53,862 nucleotides of DNA from positions 1 through 53,862 of the forward strand of contig VXRG01000185.1 of assembly GCA_009838625.1 (NCBI GenBank). The letters run 5' to 3'. Shown here piece after piece: positions 16,692-26,116 of the stretch. Within the stretch, counting starts at the first letter, position 1; every line of letters starts with the position of its first letter. The notes beneath the pieces were generated by a model. The model saw only the letters and a list, made by a program, of their open reading frames with translations. It had not been told where the DNA came from and ran no database searches. Made by a program: the position numbers and the translations under genes. The DNA is from Caldilineaceae bacterium SB0664_bin_27 (GTDB taxonomy: Bacteria > Chloroflexota > Anaerolineae > Caldilineales > Caldilineaceae).

Positions 16692-17966
16692 ATGAACGAG
16701 GTGGTCATAGTCAGCGCAGTACGGACGCCGATAGGAAGAATACGCGGCGCGCTGGCTTCTGTGAGGCCGGATGACCTGGCGGGGCTTGTCGTCCGCGAGG
16801 CGGTGTCCAGAGCCGGTGTGGATCCCAGCGAGATAGAAGAGGTCTATCTTGGCTGCGCCAACCAGGCCGGCGAGGACAATCGCAACATCGCCCGCATGGC
16901 AGCACTGCTGGCGGGATTGCCGCAGGATGTTGCGGGCGTGACGGTGAATCGGCTCTGCGCCAGCGGCCTTACCGCGGTTAACCAGGCCGCGCGCGCGATC
17001 GCTTGCGGCGAGGGCGATGTCTTCGTAGCCGGCGGCGTGGAAAGCATGACGCGTGCGCCCTATTCTCTGCCCAAGAATCCAACCGGATTCGGGCCATCCG
17101 GCAACATCACCGGATATGACACGACACTCGGCTGGCGGTATCCCAATCCGGCCCTAGAGGCGCTCTTTCCCCTGGAGGCGATGGGAGAGACGGCCGAGAA
17201 TATCTACGATCTGAGCTGCGCTTCCGAGATTGAAGGCGGCGAAATCAGCCGGCAGGAGCAGGACCGTTTCGCTCTGCAGAGCCAGCGAAGGGCCGTCGAG
17301 GCGATGAATGAAGGCCGCTTTGAGCGTGAGATCGTCCGAGTGGAGATCCCTCAGAGGCGAGGCGACCCTGTCTCGATGGACAGGGACGAACACCCGCGAT
17401 ACAAGAGAACGGAAGACGGTTTCCAGCTCGCCACGAGCATGGAGGCGTTGGCCAAACTTAAGCCGGCCTTTCGCAAAGATGGGACCGTAACGGCAGGCAA
17501 CGCAAGCGGGTTGAACGACGGCGCGTGCGCCCTGGTGCTAATGTCTGGTGACAGGGCGGCAACCCTAGGGGTCTCTCCGCTGGCGCGCTGGGTGGCTTCT
17601 GCTGCTGCCGGGGTGGACCCTCGAGTCATGGGTCTTGGTCCCGTTGCTGCCTCGCGCAAAGTTCTGAAACGCGCCGGTTTGTCGGTCGAAGAGATTGACC
17701 TTGTCGAAATCAACGAAGCGTTTTCGGTCCAGACTCTGGCCGTATTGCGGGAGCTTGGCCTTAGTGAGGAGATCACAAATGTTAACGGAGGCGCGATCGC
17801 CCTGGGCCACCCCCTGGGATGCTCTGGCGCACGTATCCTGACGACGCTTGTTCACGAGATGCAAAGGCGCGCTGCGGCGGGCAGGAAGTGCCGCTATGGG
17901 CTGGCAACGCTGTGCGTTGGCGTTGGGCAGGGAGAGGCGACAGTGGTAGAAAGGATGGATTCGTGA
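16692..17966 (+). CDS. Acetyl-CoA acyltransferase (thiolase), 3-oxoadipyl-CoA thiolase-like
   Basis: This 424-residue thiolase cleaves a 3-oxoacyl-CoA to acetyl-CoA and a shortened acyl-CoA. The nucleophilic Cys89 is in VNRLCASGL, the His is in [18 protein letters not shown], and the second Cys is in [10 protein letters not shown]. The stretch [14 protein letters not shown] is typical of the PcaF branch. Its stop overlaps the CoA-transferase GTG start by four bases, so the two are translationally coupled. Together they could carry out the last two steps of a beta-ketoadipate-type route. The exact acyl substrate is inferred from similarity and context only. Confidence 0.88.
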   Translation: MNEVVIVSAVRTPIGRIRGALASVRPDDLAGLVVREAVSRAGVDPSEIEEVYLGCANQAGEDNRNIARMAALLAGLPQDVAGVTVNRLCASGLTAVNQAARAIACGEGDVFVAGGVESMTRAPYSLPKNPTGFGPSGNITGYDTTLGWRYPNPALEALFPLEAMGETAENIYDLSCASEIEGGEISRQEQDRFALQSQRRAVEAMNEGRFEREIVRVEIPQRRGDPVSMDRDEHPRYKRTEDGFQLATSMEALAKLKPAFRKDGTVTAGNASGLNDGACALVLMSGDRAATLGVSPLARWVASAAAGVDPRVMGLGPVAASRKVLKRAGLSVEEIDLVEINEAFSVQTLAVLRELGLSEEITNVNGGAIALGHPLGCSGARILTTLVHEMQRRAAAGRKCRYGLATLCVGVGQGEATVVERMDS

Positions 17967-19312
17967 AATCCGTACCCAGGATCTCGCCAGCTGGGGCGGC
18001 CGCTCTTGTCAAGACGGGAGACACGATCCTGGTTGGCGGCTTTGGTATGACGGGGAATCCCACGCAGGTCCTGCATGCCCTAGCCGAGACGGATACAGGA
18101 GAACTGACCTACGTCGCCAACAACGTAGGTGAACCGGGCCTGGGCGGGGGCCGCTTGCTGCGCAACGGACAGATCAAGAAGGCAATCGGCTCTTTTTTCA
18201 CGAGCAACCCGGAAGCGGTGGCGGCGGCCCAATCGGGCGCGATCGAGTTTGAGGTCATGCCTCAGGGGACGCTGGTTGAGGCTGTTCGGGCAGGCGGGGC
18301 CGGGATCGGGGGGTTTTACACTCCCACCGCCGCGGGTACTGTCCTTGCCGATGGTAGTGAGACGAAGCGGATCGGCGGGCGGCTGCATGTCTTTCAGCCG
18401 GCACTGCGGGCAAACGTGGCCCTGGTTCGCGCCTGGAGCGCGGATACGACCGGCAACCTCGCCTACCGAATGACCGAGCAGAATTTCAACCGGGCGATGG
18501 CCACAGCGGCGGACCTTGTCATAGCCGAGGTTGAGGATTGCGTGCCAGCAGGTGAACTGCGCCCGGAAAACATACATACACCAGGCTGCTACGTAGACTA
18601 CCTGGTACCTGTACGAACTACAGTTGCCGACCTGGGCTCGTCTGCGTCGATTGCCGACAGCGGCAAGAAAGCGGGCGACCTGCGAATGAAGATGGCTCGA
18701 CGTGCGCTGGAGGAGCTGAAGCCGGGCGATATCGTCAATCTCGGCGTCGGCATTCCAACGCTTGTCGCCGATCTGATCACGCCGGCGCACGGTATCATAT
18801 TGCATACGGAGAACGGCATGCTGGGGGTCGGACCCGCGCCCAGGAGCGGAGGCGCGATGGATTACCCAATCAATGCCAGCAAGATCCCAGTGACAGCTCT
18901 ACCGGGGAGCAGTTATTTCGACAGCGCTGACTCTTTTGCGATGATCCGGGGAGGACACGTGGACGCGGCGATCATGGGCGGCCTGCAGGTTGACGAAAAG
19001 GCCAACCTAGCGAATTGGGCGGCGCCTGGCAGACCCCTGCTGGGTGTCGGCGGGGCGATGGATCTGGCGTCCGGGGCCAAGCGTCTGATCGTAACGATGA
19101 CCCACACAAGCCGTGAAGGGAGCCCCAAGATTGTCCGCGAATGCACGCTCCCGCTCACGGCGCTCGGCGCGGTTGACGTGGTCATAACCGACCTGGCGGT
19201 ATTCCGGTTCTGTGACGGGAGACTTACGCTTACCGAAACAGTGGACGGCGTGTCGCTGGACGAGGTGCGCGCCAAAACTGAGGCCGCATTCGAAGTCGGA
19301 CGGGAGGTTTGA
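17963..19312 (+). CDS. Fused two-domain 3-oxoacid CoA-transferase
   Basis: From the GTG at 17963 (overlapping the thiolase stop) the product has 449 residues with both subunits fused, A-type at ~1-215 (start [17 protein letters not shown]) and B-type at ~235-449. The B half carries the active-site glutamate in [12 protein letters not shown]. Family members move CoA from succinyl- or acetyl-CoA to a 3-oxoacid such as 3-oxoadipate or acetoacetate. In many bacteria these are two genes (pcaI/pcaJ or scoA/scoB); here they are one, as in mitochondrial SCOT. The thiolase neighbour would then cleave the product. Confidence 0.9.
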   Translation: MKSVPRISPAGAAALVKTGDTILVGGFGMTGNPTQVLHALAETDTGELTYVANNVGEPGLGGGRLLRNGQIKKAIGSFFTSNPEAVAAAQSGAIEFEVMPQGTLVEAVRAGGAGIGGFYTPTAAGTVLADGSETKRIGGRLHVFQPALRANVALVRAWSADTTGNLAYRMTEQNFNRAMATAADLVIAEVEDCVPAGELRPENIHTPGCYVDYLVPVRTTVADLGSSASIADSGKKAGDLRMKMARRALEELKPGDIVNLGVGIPTLVADLITPAHGIILHTENGMLGVGPAPRSGGAMDYPINASKIPVTALPGSSYFDSADSFAMIRGGHVDAAIMGGLQVDEKANLANWAAPGRPLLGVGGAMDLASGAKRLIVTMTHTSREGSPKIVRECTLPLTALGAVDVVITDLAVFRFCDGRLTLTETVDGVSLDEVRAKTEAAFEVGREV

Positions 19313-19366
19313 GGAGATTGAGCGGTTCTTCGGGATAGACTTTGCGAAAGTGCAGGTGAGAAAACG

Positions 19367-20110
19367 GTGAGTTCATTTGGCATTCGTATCGCCTTGCTGC
19401 CGGTCCTTTTTGCGGGCCTGCTGGTGGGTGCTTGCGTACCGGTTGAGGGCACACTCGCTTCCAGCACGGAGGCCTTCGAAGAAACCGCGGCCGACAACTC
19501 GGACATGTCCCGCGTGCAAGATGAAACTGTGGCATTTCCCATTGAAGTTGATTATCACACGCCCGCCCAAACAGAAGGGCCATTTTATCCTGTGAGGAAG
19601 CCGGAGGACAGAGACAACGACCTCTTCGTACTGGACGGGGCCGCGGGAAGGCCTGGCGGAGAGATTCTGGAATTCGGGGGCAGGTTGCTTGACGCTTCAG
19701 GCATGCCAGTGAAGGGAGCTGTCATTGAAATCTGGCAGACTGACGTCAACGGCGTGTATATGCATCCGGGGGATTCGGGCAGTTCAAGAAGAGATGAGAA
19801 TTTCCAGTCCTATGGCGAATCTGTGACGGGGGAGGATGGTTTCTACCATTTCAGAACGATCATGCCGGGTGGATACGAACCGCGTCCCCGGCACATCCAT
19901 GTCAAGGTCCGACTGGCAGGGAAGGAGCTGCTGACGACTCAGTTCTATTTCAGTAACGATGCTGAGGCTGCCGGCGACAGGATATTCGCAGGGGCGGGCG
20001 CCGAGGTAAGCTCTCTGATCATGGAGGTGGAGGAAGGCGTGGACTTCGAAGACAATCCAGCGTTGATTGGAAGGCGCGATATAGTGCTGCGGATTGATCT
20101 TTCCGAGTGA
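19367..20110 (+). CDS. Intradiol ring-cleavage dioxygenase-like lipoprotein
   Basis: The 247-residue product opens with a lipoprotein signal (LLVGAC lipobox at ~residue 23) and a short Ser/Glu linker, then an intradiol dioxygenase core. The four iron ligands expected for protocatechuate/catechol 3,4-type enzymes can be traced: Tyr in NGVYMHPG, Tyr in PGGYEPRP, and two His in [15 protein letters not shown] is also typical. The surprise is export: classical enzymes are cytoplasmic. It lies 54 bases after the CoA-transferase, so ring cleavage outside the membrane could feed the same pathway. Substrate unknown. GTG start. Confidence 0.85.
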   Translation: MSSFGIRIALLPVLFAGLLVGACVPVEGTLASSTEAFEETAADNSDMSRVQDETVAFPIEVDYHTPAQTEGPFYPVRKPEDRDNDLFVLDGAAGRPGGEILEFGGRLLDASGMPVKGAVIEIWQTDVNGVYMHPGDSGSSRRDENFQSYGESVTGEDGFYHFRTIMPGGYEPRPRHIHVKVRLAGKELLTTQFYFSNDAEAAGDRIFAGAGAEVSSLIMEVEEGVDFEDNPALIGRRDIVLRIDLSE

Positions 20111-20136
20111 TACGAGGCACATGAGGAGACGCCAGG

Positions 20137-20517
20137 TTGAAGTTGCAGGAGCTGGGCAATCCCAAGTACATTGCGCTAGAGACGTTTCGCAGAGACGGTC
20201 GGGCTGTCAAGACACCCGTTTGGACCGTGGAGCAAGACGGCAAGTTGCTGGTGTGGACGCAGGGCGACAGTTGGAAGGTAAGGCGCGCTCGCAACAATCC
20301 GCGCGTCCGGATCGCTAGATGTGACATGCGGGGCAACGTCGAGGGTCCCTGGGCGGAAGGAAGGGTCACTTCAATTTCAGGTGATGAAGAAGCAAAAAGA
20401 GCGATGTCCCGGCTCCTGAGGAGAAAGTATCCCCTCATGGTGGCGCTGGTCTCTCTGGTCGCTATGTTGAGGGGAGAGAACAAGGGGCAAGTGGTCATGG
20501 AAATCGAGGACGTTTGA
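20137..20517 (+). CDS. PPOX-class (split beta-barrel) F420/FMN-binding oxidoreductase
   Basis: This 126-residue protein has the split-barrel signature: ALETFRRDGRAVKTPVWTVE, LLVWTQGDSWKVRRARNNPR, RIARCD and GNVEGPWAEG. The family includes F420-dependent reductases of ~130 residues. The TTG start has AGGAG eight bases upstream (CATGAGGAGACGCCAGG). It lies 26 bases after the dioxygenase gene and probably shares its transcript. Cofactor type is not decidable by eye. Confidence 0.78.
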   Translation: MKLQELGNPKYIALETFRRDGRAVKTPVWTVEQDGKLLVWTQGDSWKVRRARNNPRVRIARCDMRGNVEGPWAEGRVTSISGDEEAKRAMSRLLRRKYPLMVALVSLVAMLRGENKGQVVMEIEDV

Positions 20518-20636
20518 AAAGCGTGCTCGCAGGCTATTAGCAGTGAGTTCAGGGATTGAAGTTCCGAAACTCAGTTCTGAATTGATCGTCGGTTTCGGTT
20601 ACTAAGCAAGCACCAGCAATCAGGAGTCAGTTCCAA

Positions 20637-22160
20637 ATGAGAGCTGTGATGGTCATGTTCGATACGTTGAACCGGCATATGTTGCCACCCTACGGATGCG
20701 ATTGGACCCATGCGCCCAACTTCACCCGCCTGGCGGAGCGGACGGTAACGTTCGACAACTGCTACGTAGGCAGCATGCCCTGCATGCCCGCGCGTCGTGA
20801 GATGCACACGGGCCGCTACAATTTCCTGCATCGCAGCTGGGGCCCGCTTGAGCCATTCGACGACTCGATGCCGGAGATTCTCTCTGAGAACGGGATTTAC
20901 ACGCATCTGAGTACAGACCACCAGCACTACTTTGAGGATGGGGGAGCTACCTACCACACGCGCTACGACAGCTGGGAGTTTCACCGCGGCCAGGAAGGAG
21001 ACGCCTGGATCGGTCAGGTCGCAGACCCGGTAGAACCGGAAAACATCAACCGGACTTTCTCATCAAGCCTGCGGCCTCGCCGCCAAGGCGACAGGCGCCG
21101 AAATGGAGATACGGGTCGCCAGGACTGGATCAACCGGGCGTTTCTGGATAGTGAGGAGAAGCAACCGCAGGCGAAGACCTTCGCTGCCGGGCTGGAGTTC
21201 ATTCGCCGCAACCACCAAGAGGACGACTGGTTCCTGCAAGTGGAGACCTTCGACCCTCACGAACCATTCTTTACCCAGCAGAAATACAAGGATCTCTATC
21301 CGCACGAATACAACGGCAAGCTGTTCGACTGGCCATCCTATCGAAAAGTAGAGGAAACCGAGGAAGAGGTGCAGCACTTGCGCTACGAATACGCGGCTCT
21401 GCTCAGCATGTGCGACGAATACCTGGGCAAGGTACTGGACTTGATGGATGAGTACAGCCTGTGGGACGATACGATGCTGATCGTGTGTACGGACCACGGT
21501 TTTCTGCTGGGTGAGCACGACTGGTGGGCAAAGATCGTGCCGCCGTTCTACAATGAAGTCGCCCACACGCCGCTCTTCATCTGGGACCCTCGCAGCAAGG
21601 TAGCCGGCGCCCGCCGCGAGCAGCTGGCACAGATAATAGACCTGCCTGCTACTCTGCTGGAATACTTCGGCGTTGAAAGGCCACTGGACATGGAGGGAAT
21701 CCCGCTTGGGGAAGTCATCAAGAGTGATGCTCCGACCCGCGATGCAGTTCTGTTCGGCGTACACGGCGGGCATGTGAACATTACGGACGGGCGCTATGTG
21801 TACATGCGCGGGCCTGTCGATCCGTCGTACAACCAACCGCTATTCAATTACACTTTGATGCCAAACCACATGCGGGGCCGATTTGGCGTGGAAGAGTTGC
21901 AAGACATCCAGTTGGCGGAGTCGTTTTCGTTTACGAAGGGTTGCCGAACGATGAAGATTGCTTCAAAGCAGGTCTTCGATTCGCCCCCGCGCTATACGAT
22001 GCTCTTTGACCTGGAGTCTGATCCGGGGCAGGAGAATCCGATCGACAGTGCGGCAGAGGAAGCCCGTCTGTCAGCGCGCATGGCGGAACTGATGCTGGCC
22101 AACAACGCGCCGCCGGAACAGTTCGAACGGCTGGGGCTTGCAGTGCCCGAAACAGTTTAG
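20637..22160 (+). CDS. Sulfatase (type I, formylglycine)
   Basis: The 507-residue arylsulfatase-fold protein has the C-x-P-x-R maturation motif CMPAR at residues 49-53 followed by TGRY, a metal-binding Asp in VMFDTLNRH, and CTDHGFLLGEHDWWAK later on. It has no obvious signal peptide, suggesting a cytoplasmic location. Activity needs conversion of Cys49 to formylglycine by a maturase not found in this window. It is preceded by AGGAG eleven bases upstream of ATG. A second, distinct sulfatase lies at 26117-27487. Substrate class cannot be told, though sulfated sugars would fit the sugar importers nearby. Confidence 0.9.
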   Translation: MRAVMVMFDTLNRHMLPPYGCDWTHAPNFTRLAERTVTFDNCYVGSMPCMPARREMHTGRYNFLHRSWGPLEPFDDSMPEILSENGIYTHLSTDHQHYFEDGGATYHTRYDSWEFHRGQEGDAWIGQVADPVEPENINRTFSSSLRPRRQGDRRRNGDTGRQDWINRAFLDSEEKQPQAKTFAAGLEFIRRNHQEDDWFLQVETFDPHEPFFTQQKYKDLYPHEYNGKLFDWPSYRKVEETEEEVQHLRYEYAALLSMCDEYLGKVLDLMDEYSLWDDTMLIVCTDHGFLLGEHDWWAKIVPPFYNEVAHTPLFIWDPRSKVAGARREQLAQIIDLPATLLEYFGVERPLDMEGIPLGEVIKSDAPTRDAVLFGVHGGHVNITDGRYVYMRGPVDPSYNQPLFNYTLMPNHMRGRFGVEELQDIQLAESFSFTKGCRTMKIASKQVFDSPPRYTMLFDLESDPGQENPIDSAAEEARLSARMAELMLANNAPPEQFERLGLAVPETV

Positions 22161-22776
22161 AGAGAAAGCCAATAGGGTGCTGGCGGGTTTAGGTAGCTCT
22201 CAAGGGTAGGAGGGCTCGCTGGGCCCGCCTTGCATGAGGGTCACGATTGCTCAAATGTGAAGAAGTCTACAAGGCCAGCCAACCAAGCTTATTCGATTGT
22301 CGGGCCCGCCAGTCGTCCACAATAGAGGCCAGATTGCATTTGGCGACTCGCAATACTCCGGTCGACAGAATCTTTCCTTGAAAGCCTCATCGAGAGCGCA
22401 AATGACCTAAAGCACATATCAAGAAACCTTGGACAGTTCAGAAGAAATACGTCTTCAATTATGTTGCAGTGCAAAACGGCGATTCCAAAGAAACAACTCA
22501 TAGACTAAAGTGAACGGGCATCCGCTTGCCTAGATTCAAAGGAAGGAAAAGGACGACGAACCTCTTCAAAACCCAATTGCCTTCCGCATAAGATTCGACT
22601 GCATCAGGCAAATCAAACGTGACAGATCCCTGGAGTTACCTCATACAATCAATTGGCCTGAAGAACAAGCCGGCCACTTAAGCAATCTCTGACGGCTCTC
22701 TGCGTGAGGCAAATACTAGTGTGTGATCTAGAAGTTCCGAGGACAAACCTTGAAATCGAGAGAGTTGAATACTTCC
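22161..22776. other. 616-bp region with unassigned coding relics
   Basis: No intact gene is visible. Two short protein-like stretches can be read: on the plus strand a frame ending at ~22504 (ESLIESANDLKHISRNLGQF), and on the minus strand one ending at 22498 (VTFDLPDAVESYAEGNWVLK). Both lack starts and known relatives. Confidence 0.35.
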
Positions 22777-23496
22777 TCAGAGGTTGTAGTATCCACAACA
22801 GGTTTCGTAAAACTGACGGTATTCCTGACCTGCCCCATGTGATTCCATGTGATCGAGTAGGTTTTCCCATGAAATAGTGCCGACAGTCATGGCTTCAAGG
22901 TGAGGCAAAAAGGTCTCATTTAGCCAGTCCAGCTTATCGTTTCCATACATGGATACTCGTTTGGAAACTTTGACCCTTATGCTTTCCTTTGTAGTGAGCG
23001 CCGTGAACTCCCCAATTCGCTTCTGGGGAACAACGACAAAGAATCCGTAGGTCGAAAGATCTTGTGGGGAAATACCTGCCTCGCCGGCAATATGGGCAAG
23101 GCAGCCAACACTTCTTGCGGCCTGATCATAGCCAGGTACTTTTGTTGTGCCGGACGAAAGCTTGCTGGCTAACTTGGCCTCAAGGACCAGAAGCTGCTAA
23201 GCATCCTTCCTTGGACGAATCTCCGACCGTTGAGCTATGTCAAAATGACCGAGGAAGCCATCTGCATTTGTATGGGATTCAGCTAGAGGATCCCCCCTCC
23301 ATCGAGGCAGGAACTGAGAGGAAAGCCTGCCTTCTGAGAACCAGCGTGCACCTTTGTCAAAAAAGGCCACGGGATCGCCTTGGGCTCTCTGAAAGTACCA
23401 ATCTATAGTAAGGCGAAGCATCCAGCCTTCGTTATAGATCTCAGTTGGCAAGATCACCGAGTGGTCGCTGAGAATGCGAGCAATTTTTTCGATCAC
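22777..23496 (-). pseudogene. Nonsense-broken gene of a protein with an E-x-K nuclease-like motif
   Basis: A 240-codon frame runs from GTG 23496 to TGA 22777 with one in-frame TAG at 23197-23199. Before the stop it reads LPTEIYNEGWMLRLTIDWYF and WRGDPLAESHTNADGFLGHF. After it, QLLVLEAKLASKLSSG, then YDQAARSVGCLAHIAGEAG and FVVVPQKRIGEF. The VLEAK strand after an acidic segment resembles a PD-(D/E)XK nuclease core, an inference. It lies directly downstream of rplS, but no start with a clear ribosome site is seen, so the N-terminus may also be degraded. A CAG/AAG-to-TAG change would explain the stop. Confidence 0.6.
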
Positions 23497-23577
23497 AAAA
23501 AGATCCCTAGTTTCATTCTGTACGGTCCTAGAGAAATTACTGCGTAACTCGATTGGAAATTGGTTTAGGTTAGAGAC

Positions 23578-23940
23578 CTACACGCTTATGAAGCGCTTCT
23601 CCTTAAGTCTCGCCGATTTGCCCTGTCTATCGCGCAGGTAATAGAGTTGCGCGCGGCGAACTTTCGTCTTGCGCAGGACCTCGACCCTATCTATGCTCGT
23701 GCTGTAGAGAGGAAAAGTGCGCTCTACGCCTACGCCGTGTGAGCCTGTACGGCGCACCGTATAGCTGGCGCCGGCGTCATGCCCTCCCCGCATCGAGATC
23801 ACAACCCCCTGGAACACCTGAATACGCTCGTTGCGGCCTTCGGTTATGCGCTGGTGGACGCGTACCGTATCGCCGGGGTCGATCTCCGCCATGCCTTCGG
23901 GGAGGTCCGGCTGCAACGAAGCCATCAATGCGTTTGTCAT
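23578..23940 (-). CDS. rplS: 50S ribosomal protein L19
   Basis: The 120-residue product has the complete L19 pattern: [28 protein letters not shown], then [44 protein letters not shown] (seen in these pieces). Length fits the family (about 115-120). L19 sits at the 30S-50S interface. The usual trmD/rimM neighbours are absent, and it is the last gene of the run that starts with the UxaA gene at 30265. A candidate promoter lies at 24119-24147, leaving a ~170-nt leader that could host autoregulation. Confidence 0.97.
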   Translation of the reverse strand: MTNALMASLQPDLPEGMAEIDPGDTVRVHQRITEGRNERIQVFQGVVISMRGGHDAGASYTVRRTGSHGVGVERTFPLYSTSIDRVEVLRKTKVRRAQLYYLRDRQGKSARLKEKRFISV

Positions 23941-24118
23941 TGTCTACCACCCTCTATCTCTTTCACTGCCCTCTGCCGGAACCGTTGGTACGGTCGCCCG
24001 TAACCAACACACATACAGCGTGATCCCACACTGTGCCGGTCCTCTGGCAGAAAAGCACGGGAACTCGGAACCTGGCTGGGAACTCTCACCAGGGTCTTTG
24101 GATTGCACACAGCCTCGG

Positions 24119-24147
24119 AGTTTAACACAGCGGCGGACCTCGACCAA
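24119..24147 (-). promoter_or_regulatory. Candidate rplS promoter
   Basis: On the minus strand TTGGTC (24147-24142) and TAAACT (24124-24119) are separated by 17 bases, a reasonable sigma-70 pair. It begins just upstream of, and partly within, the end of the methyltransferase gene's downstream region and would give rplS its own transcript. Confidence 0.45.
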
Positions 24148-24157
24148 ATTTCTGAGG

Positions 24158-25195
24158 CTATAGTTCTTCACGAACGATGCGCACGCCTTCCACCATGTTC
24201 TTGAGTTTCTGACGTGCTGCCCAGCGGGCGGTCTGGCTGAGTCCGCAGTCGGGCGCGAAGGCCAGGCGGTCAGCGGGGGCGAATTCCAGGCAGCGACGGA
24301 CGGTGTCGGCAACGTGTTCGGGCGTTTCGATAAAGTAGCTCTTCACGTCAATGATGCCGACCGCCGCGTCCCGCTTTTCGGTAATGAGGCCGATCACTTC
24401 GAGCTCTGCATATTCCCGATTCGCCATCTCCACATGAATCTCGTCGACATCCAGCTCCAGAAAGTCGGGAAACATGGGGGCGTAGCGCCGGAGCCCGACT
24501 GGATGGCCCTTGTAGTTGCCAAAGCAGAGATGGGTCGAGAGCCGGCATCTGCCCACGACCGGCTGCACAGTGCGGTTGAAAATGTCGACGAAGCGGGCAG
24601 GATCTTCCCGGTAGGCGTAACAGCTCATTGAGGGTTCATCTACAGTAAGCTCCCGGCAGCCGGCCTCTACGAGGTCCTCCAATTCCTGGCGAACAATGGG
24701 AAGGAGAGCCTCGGTCACTGCGTAGCGGTCAGGGTACTGGGCATTGGGCAGAAGCCGGCCACTCAGTGTATAGGGTCCGGGCACGCTTGCCTTGAGTGTC
24801 GGACTCCCACCTGAGACCGGAGCGAGACGCTTCAGGCGAAGGAACTCGTCCACTGCGCCAAGGCCTGCTGGCGCTGTGAGGTCGCCGACGATTGTATGTT
24901 TGCCTCTCTGGTCATGTGCCGGCGGCCCCCATCTTCGCGGCGAGGCCGGCTCCGGCTGGATCCCCTTTATGTAGCCATAGAAGGACAGGTTGAAATCCAA
25001 CCGGGTCTGTTCACCGTCGGTAATTACATCGGTCCCAGCTTCTAGCTGGTCGTGGACAGCTGCCACGACGGCATCGTCGATCAGTTCGGCGATGTCATCG
25101 CTGCCAAACTGTTCAAGGTGAGCGCTAGCGAATTCAAGCCAAGCGGGAAAAGGGTAACTGCCTATGACTGTGGTGCGAAGCGGTGTGGGCTGCAT
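24158..25195 (-). CDS. MetE C-terminal-like cobalamin-independent methyltransferase
   Basis: The 345-residue protein corresponds to the C-terminal catalytic barrel of methionine synthase MetE (full length ~750) and lacks the N-terminal half. Zinc-ligand positions are visible: His and Cys in STHLCFGNYKGHP, Glu in VEMANREYAEL, and Cys in FAPDCGLSQTARW. Stand-alone proteins of this kind transfer methyl groups from varied donors to thiols, including methylcobalamin-linked or folate-independent ones. It follows the SIS gene by ~77 bases in the same direction. The actual methyl donor and acceptor are unknown. Confidence 0.85.
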   Translation of the reverse strand: MQPTPLRTTVIGSYPFPAWLEFASAHLEQFGSDDIAELIDDAVVAAVHDQLEAGTDVITDGEQTRLDFNLSFYGYIKGIQPEPASPRRWGPPAHDQRGKHTIVGDLTAPAGLGAVDEFLRLKRLAPVSGGSPTLKASVPGPYTLSGRLLPNAQYPDRYAVTEALLPIVRQELEDLVEAGCRELTVDEPSMSCYAYREDPARFVDIFNRTVQPVVGRCRLSTHLCFGNYKGHPVGLRRYAPMFPDFLELDVDEIHVEMANREYAELEVIGLITEKRDAAVGIIDVKSYFIETPEHVADTVRRCLEFAPADRLAFAPDCGLSQTARWAARQKLKNMVEGVRIVREEL

Positions 25196-25272
25196 AATGG
25201 TGTCAGGATTTTGTGGAACTCGGGGAATGCCCAGATGTCTGCAGGGATCGGCAGTTCTGACACGCCTCCCGT

Positions 25273-26043
25273 TCAGTCCCCATAGACCCGGCGAACCCGG
25301 CGGCGGTAATCGTCGTAGGAGGCATCAAATTTGGCTGCCGAGGCGTCGCCAGAGAAAACACTACTGGAGAGGACGAGAGGGGGCTTGCCGCGGGCGGTCA
25401 GTCCAGAGGCCACCTGGCATTTTACGGCATTGACGACCGCGGCCGCGCCAACAGTTGAACCGGGGCCGACCGGATCTTCGAGACCTTCGACAGTCACCAT
25501 GGCATCTCCAGCCGGCGTACAGTTGTCGATGGTGACGTCGGCTATATCCAGAAGTCTCTTGCCGCTACTGTGCTTGGGAGAGGAGGCGGTGCAGTGATCG
25601 ACGGAAAGGACTGCTATTACAGGCAGGTCCAGCGCTTTCGCTTCCAGCGCCATTTCAACAATGACCTCATTAACACCGCTATTGGAAAAGATCATGAAGC
25701 TGTCGGGGGGCCGGAGCACGAAGTTGCGCAGGATCTGCCTGGCAAAACCCTCCACATGCTCTATAAACATGGCCTGGCGCTGCCCGTTAGCACCAACGAC
25801 CTGGTTGTGAAAGGTCAAAGAGAGTTCAACAATCGGATGGAAGCCCGGGAATGAGCCGTGGCGTGGATACATTTCCTCGATAAACATACGGGAGTGGCCC
25901 GTTCCAAACAGGTGCACAAGCCCCTCGGCAGCGATAGTGTCGACGCAGATCTCTGCTGCCCGCTGAATGTTTGTTGCTTGGGTGGCGACAATTTGAGCCA
26001 ATATGGCTTGCGCTGCGCCCAGATAGTCAGATGCTGGATTCAA
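25273..26043 (-). CDS. SIS-domain phosphosugar-binding protein (UPF0309-like)
   Basis: The 256-residue protein has a SIS fold that binds phosphosugars: HLFGTGHSRMFIEEMYPRHG near residue 43, then SNSGVNEVIVEMALEAKALDLPVIAV, and SVDHCTASSPKHSSGKRLLD. Members are often kinase- or isomerase-associated and sometimes act in amino-sugar turnover. The start is TTG (26043) with only a weak purine site, so an alternative start may exist. Being cotranscribed with a sulfatase and UxaA dehydratase supports a role in sulfated or acidic sugar use. Confidence 0.82.
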   Translation of the reverse strand: MNPASDYLGAAQAILAQIVATQATNIQRAAEICVDTIAAEGLVHLFGTGHSRMFIEEMYPRHGSFPGFHPIVELSLTFHNQVVGANGQRQAMFIEHVEGFARQILRNFVLRPPDSFMIFSNSGVNEVIVEMALEAKALDLPVIAVLSVDHCTASSPKHSSGKRLLDIADVTIDNCTPAGDAMVTVEGLEDPVGPGSTVGAAAVVNAVKCQVASGLTARGKPPLVLSSSVFSGDASAAKFDASYDDYRRRVRRVYGD

Positions 26044-26116
26044 AGTGTCTCTCGAGTTTCTCTATCCGAGCAGGCCGGACTTTTTGTGGGATATACCGGT
26101 CCTGCGCGGTGCTCGG

